A DNA stretch of 64,000 nt from Stomorhina lunata (lineage: Eukaryota > Arthropoda > Insecta > Diptera > Rhiniidae). The stretch spans positions 62,022,863 to 62,086,862 of the forward strand of contig OW121741.1 of the NCBI GenBank assembly GCA_933228675.1, given 5' to 3'. The notes below the pieces were generated by a model that worked only from the letters and a program-made list of their open reading frames with translations, did not search any database and had not been told where the DNA came from. This document shows positions 30,110-39,740 of the stretch, piece after piece. Within the stretch, counting starts at the first letter, position 1; the number at the start of each line of letters is the position of its first letter. Both the position numbers and the translations under genes were made by a program.

Positions 30110-30768
30110 TTTGTCCGACCAACACATAGTTTGCATAGTTTACAGTTTAACTCATTTTGAATAATTTTGGAAATTATTCATATCAACAGAAACCTCTGTC
30201 GACTCATGCGCAACAACTTTGCTAAAGATTATAGTCTGATCAAATGCACAGTTTACGATTTAATTCATTTTGAGTAGTTTTCTGTGGCGCCACCTGTCGG
30301 ATTTTGCTTATTCCAATTCATAAACCTTTTTCGGCTTATCCGTAACAACTTTGCTGAAGATTATAGCATGATTAAATGTACAGCATACGATTAAATTGAC
30401 TTTGAGTAAATTTCAGTAGCGCCACCTGTCGAAATTTCTTCATACCAACTAAGAAACCTTCGTCGGCTCATGTGCAACAACTTTGCTAAAGATTGTAGCA
30501 TGATTAAATGTACAGATTACGATTAAATTGACTTTGAGTAAGCAACTAAAAAGCCTTAGTCGGCTCATGCGCTACAACTTTGCTAAAGATCATAGCATGA
30601 TCAAATCTACAGTTTACGATTTAATTAATTTTTAGTAATTTTCAGTGGCGCCATTTGTCGGAAATTAGTCTTATCAACTTTAAAACCTTCGCCGGCTTAT
30701 CCGCAACATCTTCGCTAAAGAGCATAACACAATCAAATTCACAGTTTACTATTCTATAAAGAACATAC
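30110..30768 (-). repeat. 132-bp tandem repeat array, about five units
   Basis: CAACAACTTTGCTAAAGATT starts near 30211, with equivalents near 30343, 30475, 30572 and 30704. Spacing is 132 bases except for one unit shortened to 97. Each unit also has GTGGCGCCACCTGTCGG, containing the palindrome TGGCGCCA. A partial unit precedes 30211. Just upstream lies TAGACCGAGCCTTGCTCGG, an inverted GAGC/GCTC motif that probably marks the element's edge. Confidence 0.88.
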
Positions 30769-30779
30769 ATACAGACAAA

Positions 30780-31384
30780 CATTCATTTGTTTAAAATAAT
30801 ACTAATTTTTCCCCCTTTTTATTCCCTAATTTCTAAAAGTTCCATATGTATATTTGGTACTTTTTTGGTGCCAATTGAATTCGGTACATTTTTTTAAAAC
30901 GCATTTAACATAATGTATAATGTTCCTATTCATATTACTTTGGAGATGTTAAGTTATCATTTTATCCCTTTTTTACCCATTTTGGCTCCAAAATCAAAAA
31001 AGTACCAAATACGTGTTTCATGTTTTTTTTACATCTATTGATTGCAGTACCAAGTTTCTTTCTATATTCTTTAGTTTAAAATATAAGAGTGGGTTAAAAA
31101 GGTGCCAAAAAAACTATTTTCACCCTTTTTTTACCCCCTATCGGACATAGTTTCAAAAAAGTACCAAACACCTGTCCGCTTATTTTCAAAGCTGTTTAAA
31201 ACATAATTTTAATTTTGTTTCTATACCTATTACTTTAGGAGACATAGCGTTTTCGATTTTTTCCCCTTTTTACCCTCTTAGAGGTAAAAGTTCCAAAAGT
31301 CCCTTCTTCTTCGACCTATACATCAAAAAAGATACCCACTGTCCAAATTTTATCAAAATCGTTAGAGCCGTTTTCGAGATAGCC

Positions 31385-31386
<2 letters not shown>
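30780..31386 (-). repeat. Second copy of the TTTGGTAC tandem-array family
   Basis: In reverse orientation, units contain AAAAAAGTACCAAATACGTG (about 31000) and AAAAAAGTACCAAACACCTG (about 31155), with CCCTTTTTTACCC between them. These are complements of the units at 11.0-16.3 kb. The end next to the (TA)n tract, with CAAATTTTATCAAAATCG then AGAGCCGTTTTCGAGATAG, is the counterpart of the start of the larger array after its left (TA)n. Only about four units are present. Confidence 0.85.

Positions 31387-31437
<51 letters not shown>
31387..31437. repeat. (TA)n tract bordering the second array copy
   Basis: About 50 bases of alternating TA join the array end to the 3' end of an RTE-like LINE. 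Confidence 0.95.
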
Positions 31438-31440
<3 letters not shown>

Positions 31441-31504
31441 TATTGCTCGTTTAAGAATATAAGATGCTTCTTTTTGTAATTCTTTTTCTTCTATTATCCT
31501 TGAC

Positions 31505-32428
31505 TCCCAGTGGAACATAGGACCTCAACCATCCTTTTATATCGAACTCTATTGCGGGATGTTAGGCATACATCATTCCATGAATAGTTTGCTGCTTGTA
31601 TCCATAGCCATTTCCGTTCACATACCTCTATAGAAGAAGGGATTTGGTTTGTAGCGTTTAAGGATTTGCCTCAAGCATTTGTTTGCAAAGGTTTGTAGGC
31701 GCTTATCGATGGCATTTGTGCGTTTCCAAGTTTCGCGGCCGTAATACAAGATGGACTTGACATTTGAGTTATATATTCATAACTTAGTTGTTGTTGATAT
31801 TTGCCGAGATTTCCATATAGTTCGGAGAATGCCGAATGCAGATTTTGCCTTATTAATGCGCGATTTAATGTCCTCGTCGACGCCACCTTTTGTAGATACC
31901 AAACTACAAAGATAATTAAAGGTACCTACACATCCAATACCCTCGTTATCCACATTGATGTGTGGCGACGAGTTTGCGCCATAGCCTCCACGCATAATTT
32001 TTGTCTTGGAAATATTGATTTCCAGCCCAGCTGCCCGAGATTCAACAGTAATAGCGCCAGTGTTTTCTTGAAGGTGACCTGGTCTTTGGCTTAGAAGACA
32101 TACGTCATCGGCGTATTCTAAGTCCTCGAGTTGTTTAAAGGGTGTCCATTGGATACCGCGTCTACCATTCACTGCCGTGCGCATTATATTGTCGATGACA
32201 AGGATAAAAAATATGGGTGATAAGATACATCGTTGCCTTACTCCAGTAGAAACTTCGAACGGATTAGACAATTAACCTTTATGTAGAACCCTGCTTATAA
32301 AGTCAACGTACACTGCCCGAATTAAGTTCAGAATTTTTATTGGCATGTTACGGTTTTCTAAAATTCTCCATAGCTCCTGTTGACACTGTCTAAGGCCTTC
32401 ATAAAGTCGATAAACGCTATATAAATGG
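31505..32428 (-). pseudogene. RTE-like non-LTR retrotransposon fragment
   Basis: On the minus strand, reverse transcriptase motifs appear in order: AFIDFMKALDSV (about 32425-32385), GVRQRCILSP and the catalytic YADDV (in 31777-32271), then the KTKIM-type primer-grip region and NYLCSLVSTKGGVDEDIKSR. Beyond a frameshift near 31790, LQTFANKCLRQILKR and a C-terminal region ending LCSTGSQG at about 31505 match the tail of RTE-type proteins. The 5' part is missing at 32428, where a hairpin MITE begins. A gap between 32272 and 32380 carries frameshifts. The RTE assignment rests on these motifs only. Confidence 0.8.
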
Positions 32429-32557
32429 GTGTCGTTTAAAAATCTGAGACAAAATTGGTTTCAGTGGTAGTATTTACACAGTCTATTTATTAGTTTCTAT
32501 ATGTAGAAATACTACCACTGAAACCAATTTTTTTCTCAGGATTTTAAACGAAAATCA
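32429..32557. mobile_element. 129-bp hairpin MITE
   Basis: The arm GTGTCGTTTAAAAATCTGAG...AATTGGTTTCAGTGG...AGTATTT pairs with its inverted copy ending CGAAAATCAC, leaving a loop of about 30 bases. The inner 25 bases of the arms are perfectly complementary. No clear target duplication was found. It lies exactly at the 5' edge of the RTE-like fragment. Confidence 0.8.
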
Positions 32558-32815
32558 CTATATTTTTGCCGTTTGGTGACTCTTAGGGCCAAAATTTGCT
32601 TTCGCTTAGAGTTTTTTACTCATTTTTGTTATTTCTTAATTGAATTATAAAACGCAGTCATTTTTTTTAAAGTTTTGTAGAAATTTCACGGAATTAGAGG
32701 CCTTAATCTCTACTGGCATCAATGTTTGTCTTTTCTTCCACATCCTATTAATAACCATGGACCAAATTAAATTAAATAGAAAATACTTCTACGGTTCTAT
32801 TTTATTAAATGCTTA
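32558..32815. other. Unassigned spacer between two LINE fragments
   Basis: AT-rich and without recognised coding sequence. It may hold the 3' tail of the LOA-like fragment, which ends near GGTTAGGTTAGGCAGG at about 32817. Confidence 0.4.
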
Positions 32816-34107
32816 GGTTAGGTTAGGCAGGATGCAGACTGTAAGGTCCACCTCACTTGGGTCCATAAAGAGGTCCCTTTGTAATTCCTGCAAGGATAGA
32901 GAAAATTAAATTCTTAAAACTACCGAGTGTAAGAGGCTCAGTTAGAGCCAGCCAGGTGCACCGATAAAAGAGCCTATTTTACGAATATTGATGTTCGAGA
33001 TCTCTGACAGATCGTGCAGAAATGGGAATCCTAGATGGAGGGTTCTAAGTTCAGCAAGTGCTGGGCAGTGACAGAGGAAGTGGGATATTGTTTCTTCCTC
33101 CTCTGCATTGTGACAACTTCTGCAGTAGTCATTGCTTTGAAGATTAAGTCTTCTAGCATGTATACCTATAAGACAGTGTCCTGTGAGTACTGAAATAAGG
33201 GTGCGAAGTCTATGGCGCGAAAAGCCGACCAGGATTGCAGAGCGCTTACTATCGGAAGTTGGCCATGTAAGTAAGGATAAAGAATCCCCAACCAACACCA
33301 CGTGACGATTTGGATCCATCCGAATAGATAACCAGGGTCTCTTCACTAAAAGCGTTATGGGCCCCTGAGATATCCACAGTATGCAGTAGTCTATATTATC
33401 AGGGAGATTAAGTTTATCCAGAATAGCGGTGTGGCCTAGAGACGAAGTAGACCATTTACCGGTGGTTTTTAACCTGATAGCTGAGTTGAGGGCTACTAAT
33501 TGGGCCATTAGCTCAGCCGGAAGCCAATTAAGCATAGTAAAGAGTGCCTTTGAAGGAGTAGTCCTTAAAGCACCCGTAATCATGAGAGCAGCAGATCTAA
33601 GGATCTTAACAAAAAGTCCTCGCTGATTAGCCTTGTTTAGGGCAGGCCACCAGACAAGAGCGCCGTACATGAGAATGGGTTTAGCAACCATTTCGAAGAG
33701 CCAGGCTGTATTAGAAGGGGATAGGCCCCACGTATTTCCTAGAGCTCTTCTGCACGAGTATAGTGCAATGGAAGCCTTAGACACAATAGATTGGGTGTTT
33801 AAGTTCCAGGACAGCTTAGAGTCCAGGATCACACCTAAGTATTTGGCATGATCCGTGAGTACCAGTTCCGTTCCATCAAGCTTTGGAAGATTGAACTGGG
33901 GAATCTTGTATTTCCTAGAGAAAAGAACGAGTTCCGTTTTGGCGGGGTTAACTCCCAGGCCATTGGAAGCGCTCCATTCAGTAAGTGTGGCGAGAGCGAC
34001 TTCGAGTCGCTGCGAGATAGTGTTTAGGTACTTGCCCGAAACTTTACCCGCTTTAGGGGTGAATACTACCTCACATCTGGTCCAGGATTCCGGTATATAT
34101 GAGAATT
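32816..34107 (-). pseudogene. LOA/Jockey-type LINE, reverse transcriptase fragment with internal deletion
   Basis: The minus-strand frame is open from about 34107 to 32942. It begins at the start of the RT domain (VVFTPKAGK), then jumps to a late RT region (LATLTEWSASNGLGVNPAKT, then KYLGVILDSKLSW), the connecting region (ILMYGALVWWPAL, ALRTTPSKALFTMLNWLP) and a C-terminal CCHC-like zinc motif (CRSCHNAEEEETISHFLCHC). The catalytic YADD block and the RNase H domain usual in this group are absent, so two internal deletions are inferred. The 3' UTR ends in GGTTAGG repeats. The clade name is tentative. Confidence 0.82.
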
Positions 34108-34147
34108 TATACCGGAATCCTGGACCAGATGTGAGGTAGTATTCATC
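34058..34147. repeat. 40-bp near-perfect hairpin at the LINE 5' edge
   Basis: 34058-34097 and 34108-34147 are inverted copies with one mismatch, separated by 10 bases. The sequence is the first part of the LINE's RT coding region, so coding sequence is duplicated head to head. Twin priming at insertion or a later inverted duplication could explain this. Confidence 0.92.
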
Positions 34148-34239
34148 CTTATATAGTGAACCAAATTTATATAGTGAACCTATTCAAGTGATGCAAAAAT
34201 ATTTCATATTTTTCTGCATCAATTACAAAAAGAGGCATA

Positions 34240-34405
34240 TATTTCAACTGTAAAATTTTTTTCAAACATTCTTTGTTTACACTCCTTATCTCAATTATTC
34301 AGCCTTTCAGAAAAAGTACATCTCAATTCTATTCATGAATTATCTTAAGAGCTGCAAGCTTAAATTTATTACTAAAAAAGTCAACCTATTCTGCTGACCG
34401 TGAGT
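34240..34405. repeat. Right arm of the large inverted-repeat composite
   Basis: This is the inverted partner of 29796-29960 and of the short piece left of the hAT element. Shared segments include CTGAAAGGCTGAAT and AATTCATGAATAGAATTG on the opposite strand. Mini-me-like sequence (copy E, right piece) resumes at about 34415. Confidence 0.8.
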
Positions 34406-34414
34406 GTATATATG

Positions 34415-34472
34415 TAAAGTAAGTTGGCTAATTTAGATGAATAGTTCATCAAAAATATTTGGGATGTTTTTA
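34415..34472 (+). mobile_element. Mini-me-like fragment (right piece of copy E)
   Basis: TTGGCTAATTTAGATGAATA followed by AAAATATTTGGGATG matches copy A near 6562-6606 and continues the fragment that stops at 27345. Confidence 0.55.
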
Positions 34473-34483
34473 TTTTTTATTAT

Positions 34484-35244
34484 TATACCCTTCACCAATA
34501 GGAGAAAGAGTATTATAAGTTTCTGAACCCCTGGAGGATGAACCTACATAAATTATATATCAGATTTTAGGAAATTCTCCCTCAATGAATTAAATTTCAT
34601 CAAAATCGGTTTATAAACACCCGAAATATTGAAAAAATACCAAAAATTAGACGAAAATTTTAAAATTTTTGATTGAAAAACATTTTTAAATAACAAGAGA
34701 AAAAATATACTCATGGTGTACAAGTGATAACATATTATATATCAGATTAAAAATGGTTCCCCAAAACACTCTGTAAAATGTTATCAAAATCGGTAAATAA
34801 ACAACTGAGATATCGCCAAAACACTAAATTTGATGTATCGCAAATTGCCCCAAGTACGCATTAAAGAAAGTTTGTTGAAAAAATGAAATGCAGAAATAGG
34901 AAAAACCATCCTCCTGGAGCACGGACATACATAAATTTTATATCAGATTTTAGAAAATTCCCCCGCCAAGCACTTTATAAAATTTTATCAAAAGCGGTCC
35001 ACAAACAGCTGAGATATCCCCAAAACACTACTTTTGATGTACAGCAAATTGCCCAAAGTACGTGTCTAAGAAATTTTGTTTACATTTTGTAAGTATGTTT
35101 CAGCGATATCTAAGGTGTTTATGGACTGATTGTAGTGAAATTTGACAGCGTTCTTTGTGGGAGGATTTCCTAAAATCTGATATATAAACTCCACAAATCT
35201 GATTATTTGTTGTCTAACTTTTGAACATTATGATAATATTTGAG
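34484..35244 (-). mobile_element. Mini-me-like element copy D, first segment
   Basis: It starts with TATACCCTTCACCAATAGG at 34484. It runs through three GATATC-type modules to CTTTTGAACATTATGATAAT at about 35244, where the foldback element intervenes. The (GTCY)n core is deleted: sequence jumps from the end hairpin straight to the module with CCCCTGGAGG. The element resumes at 41097. Confidence 0.75.
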
Positions 35245-36247
35245 TCGGATATTTCATATAAAATTGTGCCAACAATATAAAACAAAACCACCTTTCGCAT
35301 TTATAAAAACTTGAACGAAAAACTATTTCCAAAATTTCATATATAAATTTATTATTTGCTTCGAATATTTTCGTGGAGTGCTAAAATGATTTTAGCTTTT
35401 GGGAACTATTTTATACGACAGTAAAAACAAAGAATATTAATTTTTTCATTTTAGCATTTAGTTTTATATTCTTAGTTATGAAAACGAAAATGTTTCTCGC
35501 AGTAAAATACATTCTCATGACTATTTTGAAAATATGAAGAATAAAATTTTGACTAAAATGAACCAAAAAGGTCGACTGCCACTGACTAGAGACAAAAACT
35601 ATCAAGAAATATAAAACAAAGAATCAAGAAACAAACCTTCACAAATATTTCATTAAATTTAATTGGCACAAGTAAAATTAATTATTTAAAAGTGATCTTG
35701 AGGGAGTGGGGAGGGTGGTAGAAAGAATTAATAAGTTAAATTTGTTTTAAACTGATTCCACTTTACCAGGAGAACAGAAAAACAACAACGTAAGTTTCAA
35801 TAACATATTTTTTCTTCTTTATGTTGTTGTTTTTGTATACAATTTTTTGCCTCTTTTGCTTTTTAAGTTATTTTTGTTGTTTTTCTATGCAGTAATTCGC
35901 TGGTAAGTTTTTTTAAGATCAAAAAATTAACCTTGCAGTTTGAAGGCATTAATTGTCACTAAACTAAAAAAGCAACTAGGTTTGCCAAATCTTCAATGTG
36001 TTCGTTTGTAAAACTACCCTGTCGGACATTCAGTTAACTTTACATTTACTTAAAGCTAACTATTTCTCAAGTAGTTGTAACTGACACTTGGATTACTTCT
36101 CTATGTAATTTTCTAACTATTTTAACATGGCGATGTCCTAGGAAGTAGTCAATTGTCCGACTCTGCATTACTCTTAATTAACTTAAAGTTAGATGTAGTT
36201 AGAAATAAACGTCTGTTTCAAATAAAAATAAAAAATAATTTTCTAAG

Positions 36248-36316
36248 TCGGCCTGATTTGAACCGAGGTCCCACGGACTGCTAACCGCAGACACTTCCAC
36301 TGAGCCACTTCAGCTG
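36248..36316 (-). pseudogene. tRNA-like module 1 (Ala-AGC-like)
   Basis: On the minus strand box A reads TGGCTCAGTGG (36297-36307) and box B reads GGTTCAAATCA (36254-36264). Between them is GGTTAGCAGTC, which places AGC in the anticodon position. It looks tRNA-Ala-derived and could act as a Pol III promoter. Terminal stems are not complementary, so it is not a functional tRNA gene. Confidence 0.65.
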
Positions 36317-36419
36317 TCGAAAACTTAGCTGCTTATAATTTATTTATACAACTCCTTTTTTTCGATTAAAAATAGGAATTGAATAAATAAATTATAAGCT
36401 GCATCATTTCAAGCATATG

Positions 36420-36490
36420 AAGTGGCGCAGCGGTAGAGTCTCCGCCTAGCAGTCATGAGGACGTGGGTTCAAATCCAGACAGAACTTTTT
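36420..36490 (+). pseudogene. tRNA-like module 2 (Ala-AGC-like) with T-run
   Basis: Box A TGGCGCAGCGG (36423-36433) and box B GGTTCAAATCC (36466-36476) match the Pol III consensus well. CTCCGCCTAGCA (36440-36451) contains AGC in the anticodon position. A run of six T starts at 36485 and is a plausible Pol III terminator. Confidence 0.7.
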
Positions 36491-36582
36491 TGTTTTTTTG
36501 TTTTTTTTTTTATAAAATAAAAGTTTTTAAATACAAAAAAAAAACCAAAAAATTTTAAATAAAACAAAAAAAAAAAAAGTTT

Positions 36583-36652
36583 TTGTCAGGATTCGAACCG
36601 ACGACCTCATGATTGCTAGGCGGAGTCTATCACGCTGTGCCACTTGTGCAGC
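36583..36652 (-). pseudogene. tRNA-like module 3 (Ala-AGC-like)
   Basis: On the minus strand box A is TGGCACAGCGTG (complement of 36631-36642) and box B is GGTTCGAATCC (complement of 36589-36599), an exact consensus. CTCCGCCTAGCA (complement of 36614-36625) is identical to module 2 and to the SINE head at 45 kb. A T-run follows on the minus strand. Confidence 0.7.
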
Positions 36653-38776
36653 TTTTAATTTATTTATAAAATTCCTATTTTTTAATCTAAATTATATGAC
36701 AATAACTGTTTTTTTTGGGTTGTTGAAGTTTTTTAGAAAAATATTTCTATTATTTCTAAAAAACATACTGCTCAGTGTTTGTATACACTTTATGTAATGT
36801 AAATTCTGCATTGCATTGTGGTTGACTTTAAGATAGTCGATACGTGTTAACTTAAAGCTAACTTTTTTTGTAGTTAACTACTCATTTGACGACAGGGTAG
36901 GGTCAATATTAGATATTTTAAAACTTTACTTAAAGAGAGTAACAAAGTAAAGATTCTGTTATATATGTCTTTTGTCCTTTAAAACAAAATCAGTGACCAC
37001 TTCTAGTTTTAAAGGCAACATTTCCTTATAAAACTGTTGGGTAATCTTTACAGCATTACAAAGTTCTAAAAATACTTAAAATATACTTAACAGTTGCTTG
37101 CTAGTTTTTCTGTTTTTCTATTAAATTTAATTCAGATTTAGGAAGCGCAGACCAATTTTATAGAAAAAAAACTTACAGAAAACAAACTCAAAAAACATTT
37201 ATTATACAAGAACAACAACATAAAAGAAAATTTTAAAAAATTCTGTTATTGAAAGAAACTTCGTTTTCTATTTTCCTGGTAAAATGGATAAAAAATATTA
37301 GGTATGACTTGTTTAATCTAAATCAGGGGTACTCAACGGGAGAACATCTTAAAATACTTATGTGTTTGTGGTTTTACATGTGTTAGTGTAAAAATAACCT
37401 TATGCAGCGTTACCGATGAAATGTAAATCGAACAAAAAATGCGTTAAAATTAAAACAATGATATGAATACACAGAAATTTTAGCATTGGCAATGCAGGCT
37501 GAATAATTTCATGTGTATTTGTTGTATTTAAGAAATCTGAGCGACATCAACCGTCTTCGTTGAAAGCAGCAAAGAGACTAAGTAAAATATTATTGTTTTC
37601 CTTTCTCACGTATTGGAATTTGATTACAGTTCGTGTTATGTCTGTGAATATATGTTAAAAAGCCGATTAGTACTCGGCTCCTGAGTGCAAAGGCTGAGTA
37701 AGGCTGGTCTAAATTGATGTAATAGAAAAACAGAAAAACTAGCAAGCAACTGTTAAGTATATTTTTTGTATTTTTAGAACTTTGTAATGCTGTAAAGATT
37801 GCCCAACAGTTTTACAAGGAAACGTTGCCTTTAAAACTAGAAGTGGTCTCTGAGTTTGTTTTAAACGACAAAAGACATATATTACAGAATTCTTATTTTG
37901 TTACTCTCTACAAGTAAAGTTTTAAAAAATCTAATATTGACCCTAGTTTTACAAACGAACACGCTGAAAATTTGGCAAACCTAGTTGCTTTTTTAGTTCT
38001 AGTGACAATTTATGCCTTCAAACTGCAAGGTTAATTTTTTGATCTTAAAAAAACTTACCAGAGAATTACTGCATAGAAAAACAACAAAAATAACTTAAAA
38101 AAACAAACGAGGCAAAGAATTGTATACAAAAACAACAACATAAAGAAGAAAAAATATGTTATTGAAACTTATGTTGTTGTTTTTCTGTTCTCCTGGTAAA
38201 GTCGAATCAGTTTAAAACAAATTTAACTTGTTAATTCTTTCTACCACCCTCCCCACTCCCTCAAGATCACTTTTAAATAATTAATTTTACTTGTGCCAAT
38301 TAAATTTAATGAAATATTTGTGAAGGCTTCTTGATTCTTTGTTTTATATTTCTTGATAGTTTTTGTCTCTAGTCAGTGGCAGTCGACCTTTTTAGTTCAT
38401 TTTAGTCAAAATTTTATTTTTCATATTTTCAAAATAGTCATGAGAACATATTTTACTGCGAGAAACAATTTCGTTTTCATTACTAAGAATATAAAACTAA
38501 ATGCTAAAATGAAAAAATTCATATTCTTTGTTTTTACTGTCGTATAAAATAGTTCCTAAAAGCTAAAATCATTTTAGCACTCCACGAAAATATGTGAAGC
38601 AATTAGTAAATTTATATATGAAATTTTGGAAATAGTTTTTGGTTTTAGTTTTTATTTAAATGAAAAGGTGAGAGGTGTCATATTTTATCTTTGTTTAAAA
38701 TAAAAATATGAATTCGATTCATATTTACTTCGAATATGATAATTAGGGAAAAAAACTAAAAACTAAATATTAAACC

Positions 38777-39740
38777 CTGTCACTTCAGACAAAATTAAGT
38801 GGGCCGTAAGTACGTTCTTACCGTACAAGTCAGCAGGCCCGGATGGCATTATTCCCGCTATGCTACAGAATTCTTCCGACTATTGTCTATCGATTCTTCA
38901 TAGTATTTTTGCTAGCTGCCTCCATGGGGGCTTCACTCCTAGTGGGTGGAGGGATGTAAGAGTGATTTTCATTCCTAAAGCAGGGACCAATTAGCCTGTC
39001 GTCTTTTCTCTTGAAGACACTCGAGCGACTGATTGACCTATTTCTTAGGAACTCTTTAGGTACGCGCATTATTAGCAACGCTCAACATGCTTATCTCAAG
39101 GGTAAATCTGTTGAGAGTGCGTTGCACGATGTGGTCAGTTTTATTGAAAAGGGCCTGAAATTCAGAGAATATACTTTGGCCGCTTTCCTCGATATCGAGG
39201 GTGCCTTCAATAATATTACTATTGAAGCAATCAGGGGTTCACTGGAGGACTTAAATATACAGGGCTTACTAGTAGATTGGATTGTGAACATGCTTAACAG
39301 TAGGATCATCAACTAAAATCTAGGTGACTGTAGTTTACGTAAAAAAGTAACTAGGAGTACTCCGCAAGGAGGGGTTTTATCACCATTGCTGTGGTTACTA
39401 TCCGTCAATGTCATTCTAAGAAGACTTGACCAGCTAGTATTGACTTAGTATTGCTCGTTCCCAGATACAATAAGTGATATTATGCAATCGGTTATGGGAG
39501 AACTTTCCTCCTTGGCCAGTAATAAAGGACTGGGGATTAACCCCGACAAGACGGAGTTGATCCTCTTCACCAGAAGGTATAAGGTTGAAAGCTTCAAACT
39601 TCCTGTGCTGAATAGTGTAGAGTTAAGACTGTCACAGGAAGCCAAATTTCTAGGGATTATCTTGGACAGTAAGTTATCTTGGAAGAGAAACACACAGGAA
39701 AGGATGAAAAAAAGGGCTAAACGCATACTACTTCTGTAGG
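38777..39740 (+). pseudogene. LOA/Jockey-like LINE, reverse transcriptase region
   Basis: The start reads SDKIKWAVSTFLPYKSAGPD, then VRVIFIPKAG, then (after a small deletion at about 38990) LSSFLLKTLERLID and AFLDIEGAFNNI, the first catalytic aspartate region. STPQGGVLSPLLW follows, then KGLGINPDKTELILFTRR and FLGIILDSKLSWK. The YADD block that should lie near 39430-39460 is not readable. Stops at about 39314 and 39447 and several frame changes show it is dead. It is 5'-truncated, since endonuclease sequence is missing. Confidence 0.85.

Larger units (their letters stand above)
36017..36897. mobile_element. 881-bp TA-duplicating element carrying three tRNA-like modules
   Basis: The ends are CCCTGTCGG and the complement of ACGACAGGG (8 perfect terminal bases), with subterminal GTTAACT and CTTAAAGCTAACT motifs inverted at both sides. 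The flanks are TA (36015-36016 and 36898-36899). The other foldback arm gives the undisturbed site, reading the complement of AAACTAGGGTCAATATTA, so insertion and TA duplication are directly shown. The interior has three tRNA-like modules and poly-A/T stretches, and no transposase. The TA duplication is compatible with Tc1/mariner, but the CCCTG terminus is not typical, so the superfamily is unknown. Confidence 0.88.
35317..38642. mobile_element. Foldback element with inverted repeats of about 920 bp
   Basis: The right arm (37720-38642) pairs with a left arm (35317-37124) that is interrupted by an 881-bp insertion (36017-36897). Without it, both arms are about 920 bases. Matching landmarks include GAGGGAGTGGGGAGGGTGG (35700) with its complement near 38260, and CAAGCAACTGTTAAGTATA (37738) with its complement near 37090. 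Identity is high. The central 595 bases include another diverged copy of an arm motif (AACAACAACATAAA). No transposase is encoded. More divergent inverted similarity extends outward to about 35270 and 38700. Confidence 0.9.

Noticed and set aside
30110..30768. CRISPR-like regular repeats
   Set aside because: Units are long, contiguous and without unique spacers, in a eukaryotic context. It is an ordinary tandem array.
33855..34139. 94-codon plus-strand frame opposite the LINE
   Set aside because: Antisense shadow of RT coding sequence extended by the hairpin at 34058-34147.
36248..36652. Functional tRNA gene cluster
   Set aside because: Box A and B are good, but acceptor stems do not pair and all three lie inside a transposable element, so they were called tRNA-like modules.
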